Positions 38,701-46,539 of a DNA stretch of 64,000 nt are shown one piece after another. Position 1 is the stretch's first letter; each line of letters opens with the position of its first letter. The notes beneath the pieces were generated by a model. It was not told the origin of the DNA. It did no database searches and saw only the letters and a list, made by a program, of their open reading frames with translations. Origin of the DNA: Capitulum mitella (lineage: Eukaryota > Arthropoda > Thecostraca > Pollicipedomorpha > Pollicipedidae); NCBI GenBank assembly GCA_030062745.1, contig CP099841.1, positions 32,046,368-32,110,367 of the forward strand, in the 5' to 3' direction. Both the position numbers and the translations under genes were made by a program.

Positions 38701-41700
38701 TCCAGTTTTTGCTTGAGTTGCACGGATCTTTCAGGTATTCACAAGGCAACACTTGAAACGCCCACGTAGACCAAAATAGTGTCTAAGTGGTTGGGGAAGG
38801 TGACATGAGGTCATGCAAGTTTATCTCGATTCTGACCTGGAATGACCCTGAACCTACCTTGCAATGTGCCGTAGCAGTGTCGCTGCATGACAAAAGATCG
38901 CGTTCCATCACTTTAGACGAATTCTGGAACTTGGCCTGACGTGACCTTGACCTTGAATACCTCGTGCCCGCTACAGACATAAACCATACGCTACAGACAT
39001 AACCATTCCATAGGACTATGACATGCCTTAAACACGCTTTGAAAGGAGACTCACAGTGGAATATTTATCACGGAATGTGACCCGACGTGACCTTGACTTT
39101 AGATTACCTGGGCCCTGCAATGGTAATAAAAGGTCACTTCGTAGCCGGATGTAACCTCTAGAACAACTAGTAAACAGCAATCTCATCTGAAACCAGCAAC
39201 ACTATTTTGGACACTACGGTTCAGATTTTCGGTATCTGTGAGCTGTACGCCCACGCGAACGAAGTCACAGCTCAGTGACCTGACGCGACGTGAACTTCAA
39301 ACTTTCAGTGCATTTGAAAAAAAGGTTCAAAACCCAGCTGACCAGTTCGGCATCTATCCCCGAAAACCGGCGGGGGGTTGCACCACCTCACTCCTGGACT
39401 GGCGACGGGTCAATATATCGTTATCGGGTCAATATATCAATATATCGTATATCGGGTCAAGATAGCGTTGGCGCTTCGAGCTGGAGGAATGGGTTTGCGT
39501 CGGTTCTAGGCACTGGGAGAGCCTACGGGATAACTGGTCTTCCAGTGAAGTGGCAATTTGGCCAGTACTTGATAGCTTTAGTTTGGACTCCTGGACTATG
39601 AAACACGTTTAATTTTTGTAATGCCTCTCCCCAAACCCCAATGGAGCCGCCACTTGATGCAGTGGGATGGTGTATTTATGTCAACGTTTGTTAGACAGGG
39701 CATCAAGAACAATCACCCAGTTTTACCGGCTCTATCTCGGACGATTCACAACTGCAGACAAAAAAAAACCTTGGTGACACTTTCTGTCGTGTCAAAGGTC
39801 ATGGCTCGGCCGGACCAACCAGCGGCTGGGGATTTTCGGGTAGAGGTTCGTCGGACTATAAGTTCGTAGTACAATAGTTCTACGGGCAATAATTCGACGG
39901 GCAATAGTTCGTAAGGACAAAAGTTCGTGGGACAAAAGTTCGTCTAGGGCAAAAGTTCGTCTGGCAGAAATTCGTTTAGCACAAATTTCGTATAGGGCAA
40001 AAGTTCGTCCAGTAGAAAGACTGTCCGTGTGATTTTTACTTCGTCCATTCTCGCACGAAAGTCCTCCAAGACAGTATATGTCTAGTCAAGAAAAACTGCC
40101 AACTGTCAGAAGTGAGCTCATGGAGTCATGCTGGTCAATGAGGCTCTAGCCATGGCCGGATCCGGCATTGATCCCACTAAAACTCGTGCACATCCAGCTG
40201 TAGCCACTATGCACGGTATTGACCTGCCCGAGTCAAAAGCGAGTGGGTAACTGGACCAAGGTTCGTATGCACGAGGTTCGTATGGTAAAAGGCTCTTATC
40301 AGAAAAGGTTCGTGGCGCGAAAAGTTCTGAACCGCAAAAGTCTCGTATGGAAAAGGTTCGTTGGAAAAAGGTTCATTAGGGAAATGCTTCGTAAGGAAAA
40401 ACGTTCGTAGTCAAAGGTTCGTAAACAAAGGCTAGTATCGGAAAGGAGTCGCTCCGGATTTGTGCAAAAGGCGCGGTAAAGGCCACTAGAGGCTGCAGGT
40501 CGATAAAGACTGTGATCGGACTTGGTTCCGTCTAACGGAGAGGTTAAGTAAGGCTAGGTTAGGTTACTATTTTAGGTCCGCTCTTTTCCGATGCAAACCT
40601 CAAGTTAACTAACCTTTGGTTTGGAACCTTTTTACCTTACGATTTTTTCCCTTGCTTCGTGCCTTACTTCCTTTGCCTACAAACCTTTTCCATACGAACC
40701 TTTTACAGTATGAAGCTTTTCCATTAGCGAGACGAACTTGTCCTAGCCGAACTTTTGCCCTTGACGAACTGTTCTTCTAGACAAACTTCTGTGATGATGG
40801 TGGTGATTCGAAATAACGGATTTTTGTCCTAGACAAACTTTTGTCTCATGCAAGTTTTTGCCTTGTACGAACTTTTTGTAGGGTTTTGGAATTTTTAAGT
40901 TAAAAAAAATTTTTCGAACTTTTTCGCGTTTGTAGACGAACTTTTCAGACGAACTTTTACGAAGAACTTTTTTGAACTTTTGTCCAACGAACTTCTGCAA
41001 TACAAAGTTTTGTCCTAAAACCGCTGCTGGACGTTTCGTGCCTCAACAATCACAAGCGTTTGCCGAACGCAGGAAATTTACGTGATTTTTGCAGTTCTAG
41101 AAACGGATTTGCAATCAGAGGTTGGGAATGCACTTAACAAAACGAACAAATAGGAATATGTTTCCGTGGTTCATCGATCGAAGGTCACTGCTCTGTTGGA
41201 TTCTGTCAGTGTCATAAGATGAAGGCTAACCACCGTGCAAGGAGTGTTCAAAAGACCTCGACTTTTCTCTTTGAGGGGAGGGTGACGCAAGCGACAAAAC
41301 TTTCCCTTAATCGTTTCCAATCCAATCCAGGGTTCTGAAGTTGAACGTTGTGAAATTTAAAGATTTTCTCCAGGACTTTACTCTGCAGAGACTGGTTTGT
41401 TACTCAGCTGTCAATACCGCACAATAAATTAGCTGAAAACCCAGATTAAATCAGTTCTTTCTAAACAATGATCAACAACCTCACGACGCCAGAAGACGCT
41501 CGATAAATTCCACTTTGCATCTGCCGTACATTTGTACATTTCCACGCGTGCATATTCATTTCACGACTTGGACGAGTTACGTAATGAAAATGAACGGTTG
41601 GAACTGCATGAGGAAGGGGGCAATGTCCGCGTCTACCTGGCGCAGACGACGATGTATGTATGTCCGCACGGTCGGTGGACTCGGGAGACGTGGGTCTTAC

Positions 41701-44700
41701 GCGGCTCGTCTTCACGTCGAATTTGTTAATGCCAGTTTGGCGGAAGCGGCGTGAGTGGCGGGTTGGAGGTAGGCAAAAAGCTGCACCATGTCCTGAAATT
41801 TACTGTTTCATGTTCATTTTTTATTTATGCCTTTACCTGGGAGCATCCACAGCGGACCATGGCTATTAACACTCCTGTGTTAGTGGACTGAGTAAGATGC
41901 ATGAAAGACACATAGGCATACATATATGCAACGCACATTGATCCATCCGTAACTCTGTCAACCCCCCATCCCACCCCCACCCACGTTGCATCATACGACG
42001 ATTCAGGGATAGTTTGAAATGGTTGCTTGACATGCTACGTGGTTGGGAGCCTGTTGTATTGCATGGCAGTGCGGTAGCAAAACCTGCGTTTTACAACCGC
42101 AGGAGGATGAAAGGACAGGCCCAAGTTACTGTCCGGCCTTGTGGCCCTATCTGGCAACTCATCGTTGTTGTGGAACACGATAGCAAGGGCGAGGGGTTTG
42201 CCGGTTCAGGTGACCTTGTGCAAAAGATTCATTGTTTGGTATGACGACAGGTCGGTAGCCGATAGCCAACCCAAGACGTCACACACATTCGTCTCATGGT
42301 CATATCTGCGGCGTTCCGCAATTACCCTAGCAGCGAAGTTGGTGACTTTTTTAATATAAGCAATGTTTTTCCTTACACATTTTCCGTACAATGACAGACA
42401 GTGGCGTATTTACGAAAGCACTAGGGCGTTCGCAGTTTTTACGATGGCGTCGGCTGGTAGATGATGGCGGGCGTGGTGCAGCCAGAACGTCACAACACTC
42501 TTGGCGATTGGTATTTAAGGGGTGTCCCATATGAGGCAGGGTCAAAAATTTCACCAATATCCTTGAGTTGTGAGCAAGTGTACGAGACGGGATGCCAAAG
42601 TTTCACTCAGATGTATAACAGTCCGCGAAAGTTCTGGCGACTACCGAAAACCATTAGCTGCGTCTTGCCGACGTTCACCGGCCATTGGCTGCAAACCAGT
42701 CGCTCAGAGCGCCGATAGTCACCTCAAGTTGAGCAACTGTCGCATCCAAAAGCCGATTTTCTACCGCAGGCCAACATCTGCGTGCCATCAGCGTATTGTA
42801 TGATGCATGCGTCGGGAGCGTGAAGGCTAAGATCGTTGTCAAAAACGGTAAACAGCAAAGGCCGAAGAGCCGATCCTTGGAATACACCTGAGTCATTCAT
42901 TTCACGGCAAATCGTGCAAGAATTGTCCCGACCCCTTTTTCGATTTTGATGAAATCTGGCAGGCTCATAGTGCATGTCGAAAAATGGCCATTAATAAATT
43001 TGTATCCCTGCGCGACCTCTGAGGTCAAAGCTACAGGTCATAAAAAGTCACCGATTTTTAGAGACATTGCATAATTCAACTGCCCATAACTCGGTGATAG
43101 ATTGTCAGAGAATGGATCGATTAACGCATTTGGGAAGAGAAATGTTCCAGCTTTCATAACGAAGTTCATGTTTTCGGTAACCTGGGGATGACCTTTGACT
43201 TGGCTATGTCACAGAAAACACTTTCGTTTTAAATCATGCTTGCCCACCGTGATATTCCCGGAAATGTAGCAAAATGTGCCTCTCGAAGTACCTGCACCAA
43301 GGGTAGCAAAAAATATTTCTGGACAAATTGAAAGTTTTTTTAGGTGTCGTAACCTAAGTGCTGTCAAGTGGTGCTTGAGAAACGTGCCTGGGAAATATCT
43401 GACGAATATTGATTGATTTCATGTCTTTCTTAGTCCTATTTTTTCTAAAATTTGGTGTGCACGATGTCCTGTGTGCGCGCTACACACCAGCTTAGTTTTA
43501 AATTACTTGACTAGGAAGGTCAAAAATCGTGAAACTCCCCTACTAGTCGATCCCTACCACTCAAATCTGACATAGCCCTCTCTCACATCTCCACGAAACT
43601 GAGTCTACCGGGTGTTCTTAGGCCTAAAGCCAATCGAGATAATGCTACTCGTGCATCGGGGCCTCTGGAAGGTCAACAGAGATCAATAACATAGGCTGAC
43701 ATTGGATTGACTGTCTTGACCTGAGATCATTCCTAGATTTTTGGGCGTTGATTTCGCATTTCACAGACATTTTGCAGCCATCGAGCTATTTATGTTCATT
43801 CCGTGTCCCGGATAAGAAATAATTTTCTTCTCTGGCGTATCGCTCGATTGCCACTTTTGTCTGCTTCCATACATAGTTGTCATTTCATTTGTTGTTATCA
43901 CAACTTTGAAGGGTAGACGTCACGACAAAAAGTCATCGCCCTCTAGCTGATACGGAATCTTCCATACGCGCAAAGTCCGATACGTGACAATATACGTGAA
44001 ATTCAGAATCAGTGCCTTGAAAAGCTATCAATGGCTCGAGGCCAGTGGATTATTCAATGTCAATCGAGCTCAGTCGCCTCGGTTCACCTTCAGAAGGCCC
44101 CTGTGCTCGAGTAAGACTGTCTCAGTTGGCCCAAAGGGATAAGAACACCCCATAGACTCACTTCCGTGGAAATGTGAAGACCGGGTATGTCAGATCATGA
44201 TGGCAGAGGTCGATTGGCGGTGGGGCGTCATGACCTTTCTGGTCACGCAATTTGAAACTAAGCTGATGTATGGCAGTCACGCATAACATTGTGCACACAA
44301 AACAGTGGTCCAATTGGACAAGCAGAAAGCACGAAATCAATCAATCTTTGTCAGGTAGCCTCAGGCATATTTTTCAAGCGCCACTTGGTAACACGAAACT
44401 AAAGATATTTCAGAACGTTTCAGTTCGTCCAGAAATGTTTTTTGCCACGGATATTTTAGGTACACGGGGACATAATGTGTTATACTTCTACGAAGATCAC
44501 GGTGGGCAAACCTGGTTAAACTAAGAATCTTCCATGTCGCCTAATCAGGTCGAAGGTCACCCCTATGTCACCGAGAAAAGAGCTTATTTATGAAAGCTGG
44601 GACGTTTCTCTTTCGAACGGCGCTAATCGCATCTTTCTTTGACAATCTGTCACCGAGTTATGGGCTTTTTAATCATGCAATGTCTGTAAAAATCGGTGAC

Positions 44701-46539
44701 GTTTCATGACATGTAACTTTGACCTCAGAGGCCACCCAGGGGTTGAAACTCCTGACTGACCATTTTTGACAGATGTTATAAGCGTTCCAAATTTCATCAA
44801 AATCGAAATCGATCGGGTCATTTCTTGAACGGCGTTGTTCGGGAGAGGTTTTGAAAATAATCGGCGTCCCATGCCCTCGGTGATGCAGGATTTCCGTGTG
44901 TCGTCCTCAGGACACGAGCGGAACCATCCAGGATCGATCCCAAGCAGTTGGAGTTTTTCAAGTTAATTCGGATGGCTGATGACATCAGAACATTAAGCTT
45001 AAATCAATGAGGCAGAGGACAGGAATTTTGATTTTGTCCATACCAGTGAGAATACGGTCAGATATACTAAACAGCGCAGTTTCGGTCGGGTGTTGCGGAC
45101 GAAATCCGAGTTGAGGATTAGGGAGAAGGCAGTTACTAGAAATGTAGTGTAAAAGCTGACGCCGGACGATCACGATCCGTTTCTTGGCGATTACTGGTGC
45201 CATTGCTGTCGGCCTGTAGTCGGATGGCAGGGCATGGCCCCCCGATTTCAAAGACTGACTGTACGAAAGATTGAACGAGGGAAGTAATTTTTGATCAGGC
45301 AGTTGCTGAAGACACGCAGGCAGGACTATCGGCCCGGTCACATCAAAACAGAGCTTTACAGTCTTGATGGAGAACCCGTCAAGTCTGCATGCCGATGTAC
45401 CTCGCACGGAGAACGCTGCGGCCCAAACGGCACCAATGCTATTGGTTCTAACGGTGTACGCACATGTCCCCACATGTTAGCTCATAGAGTTGTTTGCAAA
45501 AAGAGGAAAAAAACAACTAGACTTGTTTTGTGCCTCCAGTAACAATTCTTTAGCCGTTCCTCGACTGCTGCCATTGGAATAAAGATAAAGCTTTGATTAC
45601 TAAGAGTTGAAAACGCCGAATGTTTAACACCGAACTCAGTCTTTATAGGCCATTTTGGACTGGTGGATTGGTTGCCTGCCTCGTAATCTGAACATTCTTC
45701 CGAACTACACCGTACCTTTTTTGTTTTATTTTTTGTTTCACACCGGAATGACACGCTGATTTTTTCTCCAGTTTTGCTGTTCGCCATACGGAATGCATGT
45801 AATGATATTCGGCGCTGTCGGGCTGAACACGTTCGAGCACATTGCCTTTTGTCGTTTGTTCCATTTCGGATTACATAAGGCGATGGCGGATCCCGACCAT
45901 ATGCTGATGGGGAAAAGTAGAATTCAAACCCAAATGCTTATTTCCCTTCGGATTTAGGTGACTACGTTTCTCCATTTTTGAAAATTTCGCAGTTATGCAA
46001 TTTATTTCGAAAATGAAATACCTGTCATCTTCGTCGGAAAACTGGGACCGGAAACATATTGGTCTCGGGTTTTCCAACGAAAGAGCTTTGGCTTCTTTGG
46101 ATCCACCAGTGAAACAAAACGCCGTAAGACAAGCAAACGCTTATAAAAAGAGGCGTTTTAGACGGAGCAAACTACCTTTTGATTGTTTCGTGATAACTTT
46201 GACGACCATTCCAGAAAGCGAAAGCCTAGCTCTCCGTGTCTCATGGAATGGCAAATCGACTATTGTCTGGAACGGGGGAGCGACGTGCCTCTGTATCGTA
46301 ACAATCCCCGATGCCTTACACCTTACAGCTCACACACAACCTACAGTTTGCAGGTTGAATGGCCGTTTCTCGGCTCCGAAGTCACCACAAGTAAAACGGA
46401 GCCCATGGCTTCGACGTGCCCGACAGCGGCTCCTCCTCTGGCCGCGCCAACAGCCGGAGAGCGCGACAGAGAAGAGAAGCACCAGCCGAGGTGGGACAAA
46501 CTTACCCAGGGCGAGGAGCACCAGCCGGAGGCGCGCCAT
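14668..46539 (-). CDS. Secreted fibrinogen-related protein (FREP/ficolin-like lectin), complete six-exon gene
   Basis: The coding sequence joins 46539-46506, 33189-33026, 32668-32506, 24591-24442, 22083-21989 and 14799-14668. Every intron is GT...AG, phases agree at all five junctions, and the total is 738 bp (245 aa plus stop). Residues 1-20 form a signal peptide (MARLRLVLLAL, then VAGPGAVGA). The rest is one fibrinogen C-terminal domain: CSKLPPEFVGDGIYHMR near 42-58, VFCDM at 67-71, GGRWNVLLRR at 73-82, EFFVG at about 117-121, GYELMVDL at 132-139, IGGYTFGTAG at 162-171, PAWFSADC at 189-196, FDWPTLRQALKTIALKVR at 223-240. Family members are extracellular pattern-recognition lectins binding acetylated sugars. 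Compared with typical domains of about 220 residues, the DxDND calcium loop before the second disulfide is missing and the two cysteines (187, 196) are closer together, so sugar binding may be altered. There is no collagen or coiled-coil stalk. An extra Cys30 could form an intermolecular bond (inference). Confidence 0.88.
15666..15936 (+). mobile_element. hAT-type MITE, diverged
   Basis: Ends CAAGCACGTAG and GGCTACGTGCATG are degraded forms of CAGGSACGTAGCC. The interior has CATATGCCACTGGCATATG and CTAGTGTAGACCGCTTGACTC. Flanking octamers TCTGGAAG and TCTAGAAC agree at 6 of 8 positions. Confidence 0.7.
16020..16272. repeat. Tandem duplication of a TTAA-element terminus (118-119 bp)
   Basis: The block from ACAGTTCTCAAGATA to GGATCCA..GGCCG and GGTTAA occurs twice (16064-16153 and 16182-16272). 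A related, diverged terminus is at 17630-17713 (GGCCGGGGGTTAA). Confidence 0.65.
17930..18830 (+). other. GC-richer block with several short open frames and an AATAAA; unidentified
   Basis: Open frames of 60-135 codons occur on both strands, including MASTARLLLAIMQETGFQDV from 17955 and a 102-codon frame from 18455. ATGGCGTCTACAGCG occurs at about 17963 on the plus strand and again inverted at about 18408. AATAAA is at 18822-18827 after the last plus frame. It may be an old insertion of a retrocopy or transposon. No family was recognised. Confidence 0.3.
18831..21149. other. FREP intron 5, remainder
   Basis: Apart from the hAT MITE at 19360, I see only poly-C/G runs (19590-19610, 20708-20718) and a tRNA-B-box-like GGGTTCGAGTC at about 20987. 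No exon. Confidence 0.4.
19360..19614 (-). mobile_element. hAT-type MITE, one end lost
   Basis: It has CAGGCACGTAGCC at the left, then GGCCATGG, TCATATATATGAT and GTGACATATGACA in reverse order relative to the other copies. The opposite terminus stops in a C-run near 19610. Confidence 0.7.
21150..21756 (-). mobile_element. TTAA-family element, truncated
   Basis: The half next to the CCGGGAATAGGGTTAA end is present (TTAA 21753-21756). It breaks off near 21150, just beyond the AGGTCA cluster. It lies in intron 5 of the FREP gene, about 230 bp from exon 5. Confidence 0.83.
21170..21202 (-). promoter_or_regulatory. AGGTCA half-site cluster in the truncated TTAA element
   Basis: AGGTCA occurs at 21170, 21180, 21190 and 21197. 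The cluster is inside intron 5 of the FREP gene, less than 800 bp from exon 5. Confidence 0.6.
21989..22083 (-). CDS. FREP exon 5: shortened calcium-loop and second disulfide
   Basis: The acceptor is aatgtttcag|GAG and the donor is GCCGCG|GTGAGG. The 95-bp exon enters in phase 1 and leaves in phase 0. It encodes GDGNMHRLSGKRFDAACNPAWFSADCAATSAA. The W-F-x-x-x-C part corresponds to the usual GAWWYxxC. The preceding DRDND calcium-binding residues and the usual run before NCA are absent, so Phe183 leads almost directly to Cys187. A truncated TTAA element ends about 230 bp away. Confidence 0.82.
22084..23273. other. FREP intron 4, part
   Basis: No recognised feature before the transposase pseudogene. 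The 23000-23270 stretch may hold its badly decayed 5' end. Confidence 0.4.
23274..23930 (+). pseudogene. Mariner/Tc1-type (DDE_3-like) transposase pseudogene
   Basis: One frame runs through SPKSQRTTANIAA, DPTKSFRRRCQELELSRNG, LHPNRIGVFY, then two in-frame TAA codons (23499-23501 and 23511-23513), then DMEKRMVMCRQF, ILDDSWFTHEARFLLNGH, LQRPLHSVKCIAWVAMSKH, IGPFWFEEDDGR, TVNTQRYIEV. After about 23870 the frame is lost, but GPSGVASTTH in another frame resembles the usual QQDGATPHT block. The expected catalytic Asp in FTDEAHF is replaced (FTHEARF). The helix-turn-helix N-terminus is incomplete and the C-terminal third is missing. It lies in intron 4 of the FREP gene on the opposite strand. Confidence 0.8.
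24210..24230. repeat. Poly-A tract in an unclassified short repeat
   Basis: A run of about 19 A follows TGTACGGGCAGT. The flanking 24120-24330 region resembles a short element (GGGCCCTCTCCCC, CTGGATCTGCTCCTGGATCC). A related TACCGTACAATAAAAAA string occurs at about 36160. Confidence 0.6.
24442..24591 (-). CDS. FREP exon 4: YELxVDL ... GGYTFGTAG segment
   Basis: The acceptor is tttttatttcag|GAA and the donor is CCGCAG|GTGAGT. The 150-bp exon enters completing a Gly codon from exon 3 and leaves in phase 1. Residues GYELMVDL, RYFAIFDEF, DSLTIGGYTFGTAG align in order with the central strands of fibrinogen C-terminal domains. An 8 kb intron filled with repeats separates it from exon 3. Confidence 0.9.
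24800..25850 (-). mobile_element. Foldback-like element A: arrays of about 15-bp subrepeats in inverted arrangement
   Basis: Left to right: an array of ACAAAAGTTCGTCG-type units (24808-25290), an array of AAAAGGTTCGTATGG-type units (to 25410), a unique core (25425-25545), an inverted array of the second type (25560-25775), then a second unique segment (25780-25850). Reversed, this follows the order of the copy at 39840-41020. It includes a shared non-repeat spacer (ATCACCATCATCACAAAAG) within the array. Open frames here are only repeats of a 5-codon unit. Confidence 0.75.
26237..26533 (+). CDS. Open frame with a single zinc-finger-like motif, unassigned
   Basis: A basic stretch (INTKRRQNTEEK, NGKKRVKRK) precedes KYACDHEGCSWSGTEQSIYKHTKN, which has C-x4-C and a downstream His as in C2H2 fingers. 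The final His is replaced or displaced. The frame stops nine codons later. It may be a fragment of a transposon or zinc-finger gene. It lies in intron 3 of the FREP gene on the opposite strand. Confidence 0.3.
   Translation: MGALIEYADRPWCRFQIPTFVWAVELPRNCIACRKQGSVRINTKRRQNTEEKTVGNARVNGKKRVKRKYACDHEGCSWSGTEQSIYKHTKNNMRYMSQ
26837..28059 (+). mobile_element. Second TTAA family, apparently complete (1223 bp)
   Basis: TTAA lies at 26837-26840 and 28056-28059. The sub-terminal parts are inverted copies: GACTGGGGGGGGGGGGCAGT on the left and the complement of GACTGGGGGGAGGGGCAGTT on the right. The outermost 15-45 bp differ more. There is no coding capacity, and many AGGTCA motifs near 26990. Confidence 0.65.
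28520..29165 (-). mobile_element. Foldback-like element B: partial copy
   Basis: A unique segment (GGATCCGGCCATGG, CATGACTCCATGAGCT, GACAGTTGGCAGTTTTTC) is followed by a tract of GACGAACTTTTGTCC units (28835-29155). Reversed, this matches 39845-40190 of copy C. Within the unique part, a GACTAGATATATA motif has been tandemly multiplied (28710-28780). Confidence 0.7.
29540..30079 (+). mobile_element. Likely end fragment of the second TTAA family
   Basis: It starts TTAACCCGACATTGACTGGG with a following CGGTTAACGTCCCCC, resembling the right terminus of the 28059 copy. The body is not alignable by eye. The hAT MITE at 30088 sits at its right side. Confidence 0.4.
30088..30353 (+). mobile_element. 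hAT-type MITE with perfect 8-bp target duplication
   Basis: 266 bp, ends CAGGCACGTAGCCAGG and the complement of CAGGGACGTAACC. It is flanked on both sides by CACGTTCT (30080-30087 and 30354-30361). The 8-bp duplication and CAG-starting termini identify the hAT superfamily. No coding capacity. Confidence 0.92.
30362..32505. other. FREP intron 3, right part
   Basis: 30550-31000 resembles the interior and end of another short element (AAAGGGGCCAAAAG, TCTCGAGATCGGCCGGGGGCC). The exon-like segment at 31545 is listed separately. Otherwise nothing recognised. Confidence 0.35.
31545..31698 (+). CDS. Exon-like segment open on both strands, unknown
   Basis: On the plus strand it reads from an acceptor (ctgttgacag|ATG) through MRAPVSVQIRDRKDLPVTG, HGMMQIIQRRLVLYMTRYC to FEVFGW and a perfect donor (TG|GTGAGT). 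On the minus strand, catatacag|AAC opens a frame NQTALDNLHHAMGRHD. Neither matches a family I know, and both lie in FREP intron 3. Confidence 0.25.
32506..32668 (-). CDS. FREP exon 3: VFCDM / GGRWNVLLRR core
   Basis: The acceptor is ttcccgcag|GTG and the donor is GTCG|GTAAGA. The exon is 163 bp, entering in phase 0 and leaving in phase 1. It carries the family hallmark: the V(F/Y)CDM strand with Cys69 (partner of Cys42), then GGRWNVLLRR in place of the usual GGGWTVIQRR, ending at EFFVG, which corresponds to the usual EFWLG. The segment that is normally a W-E-x-Y-K-x-G-F helix is replaced by a Gly/Ser-rich stretch (FGSSGGITNGLLHG). Confidence 0.9.
33026..33189 (-). CDS. FREP exon 2: end of signal peptide and N-terminus of fibrinogen domain
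   Basis: The acceptor is ttgttgtttcag|TGG and the donor is GAG|GTAAGT, both close to consensus. The 164-bp exon enters with two bases of a split codon and leaves in phase 0. It encodes the rest of the signal peptide, a short linker with Cys30, then the start of the domain with Cys42 and the GIYHMRQTDSSFRE segment. That segment corresponds to the SGVYxIxP strand of fibrinogen domains. The following intron is only 357 bp. Confidence 0.88.
34209..35429 (+). mobile_element. TTAA-family element, full length (1221 bp)
   Basis: It is bounded by TTAA at 34209-34212 and 35426-35429, with ends TCCTATTTCCGG and CCGGGAATAGGG. It is near-identical in order to the 10947 copy. It lies in intron 1 of the FREP gene. 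Confidence 0.87.
34759..34791 (+). promoter_or_regulatory. AGGTCA half-site cluster in a full-length TTAA element
   Basis: TGACCT occurs at 34759, 34766, 34776 and 34786, with identical spacing to the other copies. It is in intron 1 of the FREP gene. Confidence 0.6.
37199..37345 (-). CDS. Orphan exon-like open segment, unknown
   Basis: The acceptor tgtctttttcag|GGA is strong. One frame then reads EDRQSLPGCLKQCEDVIVR, VEEARQCTHPVIV, KRAVYVEDVLTC with evenly spaced Cys, open for 67 codons without a start codon. The only donor is weak (ACAT|GTAATG). Its entry phase does not fit FREP exon 1, so it is not part of that transcript's coding sequence. It could be a relic exon. Confidence 0.25.
39408..39465. 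repeat. Short repeat GGGTCAATATATCG, about three to four copies
   Basis: Adjacent partial copies of GGGTCAATATATC with TATCGTATATCGGGTCAA. Confidence 0.7.
39840..41020 (+). mobile_element. Foldback-like element C: most complete copy
   Basis: The order is: array of ACAAAAGTTCGTC units (39845-40020), unique segment 1 (40020-40245), array of AAAGGTTCGTATGG units (40250-40440), central segment (40440-40620), inverted second array (40620-40730), inverted first array (40735-41010). The element can fold on itself. Terminal inverted repeats made of short tandem subrepeats are the defining architecture of Foldback-type elements known from Drosophila. No coding region was seen. Confidence 0.75.
41950..42924 (-). 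pseudogene. LINE reverse transcriptase, C-terminal part of the same copy
   Basis: The frame resumes with GVFQGSALRPLLFTVFDNDL and IIQYADGTQM (YADD catalytic motif mutated to YADG). A frameshift leads to TVAQLEVTIGALSDWFAANG, and further downstream KKVTNFAARVIAERRRYDHE, DVLGWLSATDL and YQTMNLLHKV, which are the post-RT motifs of this LINE group. Several frameshifts and stops show it is dead. The gap to the N-terminal part is filled by a palindromic insertion (42925-44829). Confidence 0.8.
42925..44829. mobile_element. About 1.9 kb near-complete palindrome (foldback/hairpin element) inserted in the LINE
   Basis: The left arm (42925 to about 43735) matches the reverse complement of the right arm (about 44030 to 44829) almost throughout. 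Examples are CGATTTTGATGAAAT at the tips, CACCGATTTTTA, GCCCATAACTCGGTGA, TTGCCCACCGTGAT, ATTGATTGATTTC, and GGGTGTTCTTA near the centre. Substitutions and small indels are frequent, so the arms are old. Only about 300 bp around 43880 is unpaired. There is no coding capacity. It splits the LINE between the A-motif (CLIDLS) and the GVFQGS motif, which dates it after the LINE. Confidence 0.8.
44860..45473 (-). pseudogene. LINE reverse transcriptase, N-terminal part (non-LTR retrotransposon)
   Basis: The minus-strand frame contains LDGFSIKTVKLCFD, SDYRPTAMAPVIAKK, RQLLHYISSN, QLGFRPQHPTETALF, DRILTGMDK and CLIDLS, the ordered early motifs of reverse transcriptases of CR1/L2/Jockey-type LINEs. 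After CLIDLS the reading shifts frame and continues with CSDVISHPN, LEKLQLLGIDPGWFRS before an unrelated insertion begins near 44829. The element is 5'-truncated: no endonuclease was seen upstream. Confidence 0.82.
45474..46379. other. FREP intron 1, promoter-proximal part
   Basis: Contains a long plus-strand open frame (45995-46657) that runs into the CpG-rich block and overlaps exon 1 antisense. I see no family motif and regard it as chance. Confidence 0.35.

Larger units (their letters stand above)
35430..39839. other. FREP intron 1, middle part
   Basis: No confident feature other than the orphan exon-like segment at 37.2-37.35 kb. A plus-strand 62-codon frame at 38183 is followed by a donor-like AAATG|GTAAGC at about 38376 but matches nothing known to me. 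Confidence 0.35.

Noticed and set aside
41532-41729. Plus-strand frame with LDELRNENERLELHEE
   Set aside because: Short, overlapping frames on three tracks, no splice or domain support; lies just beyond the LINE 3' end.
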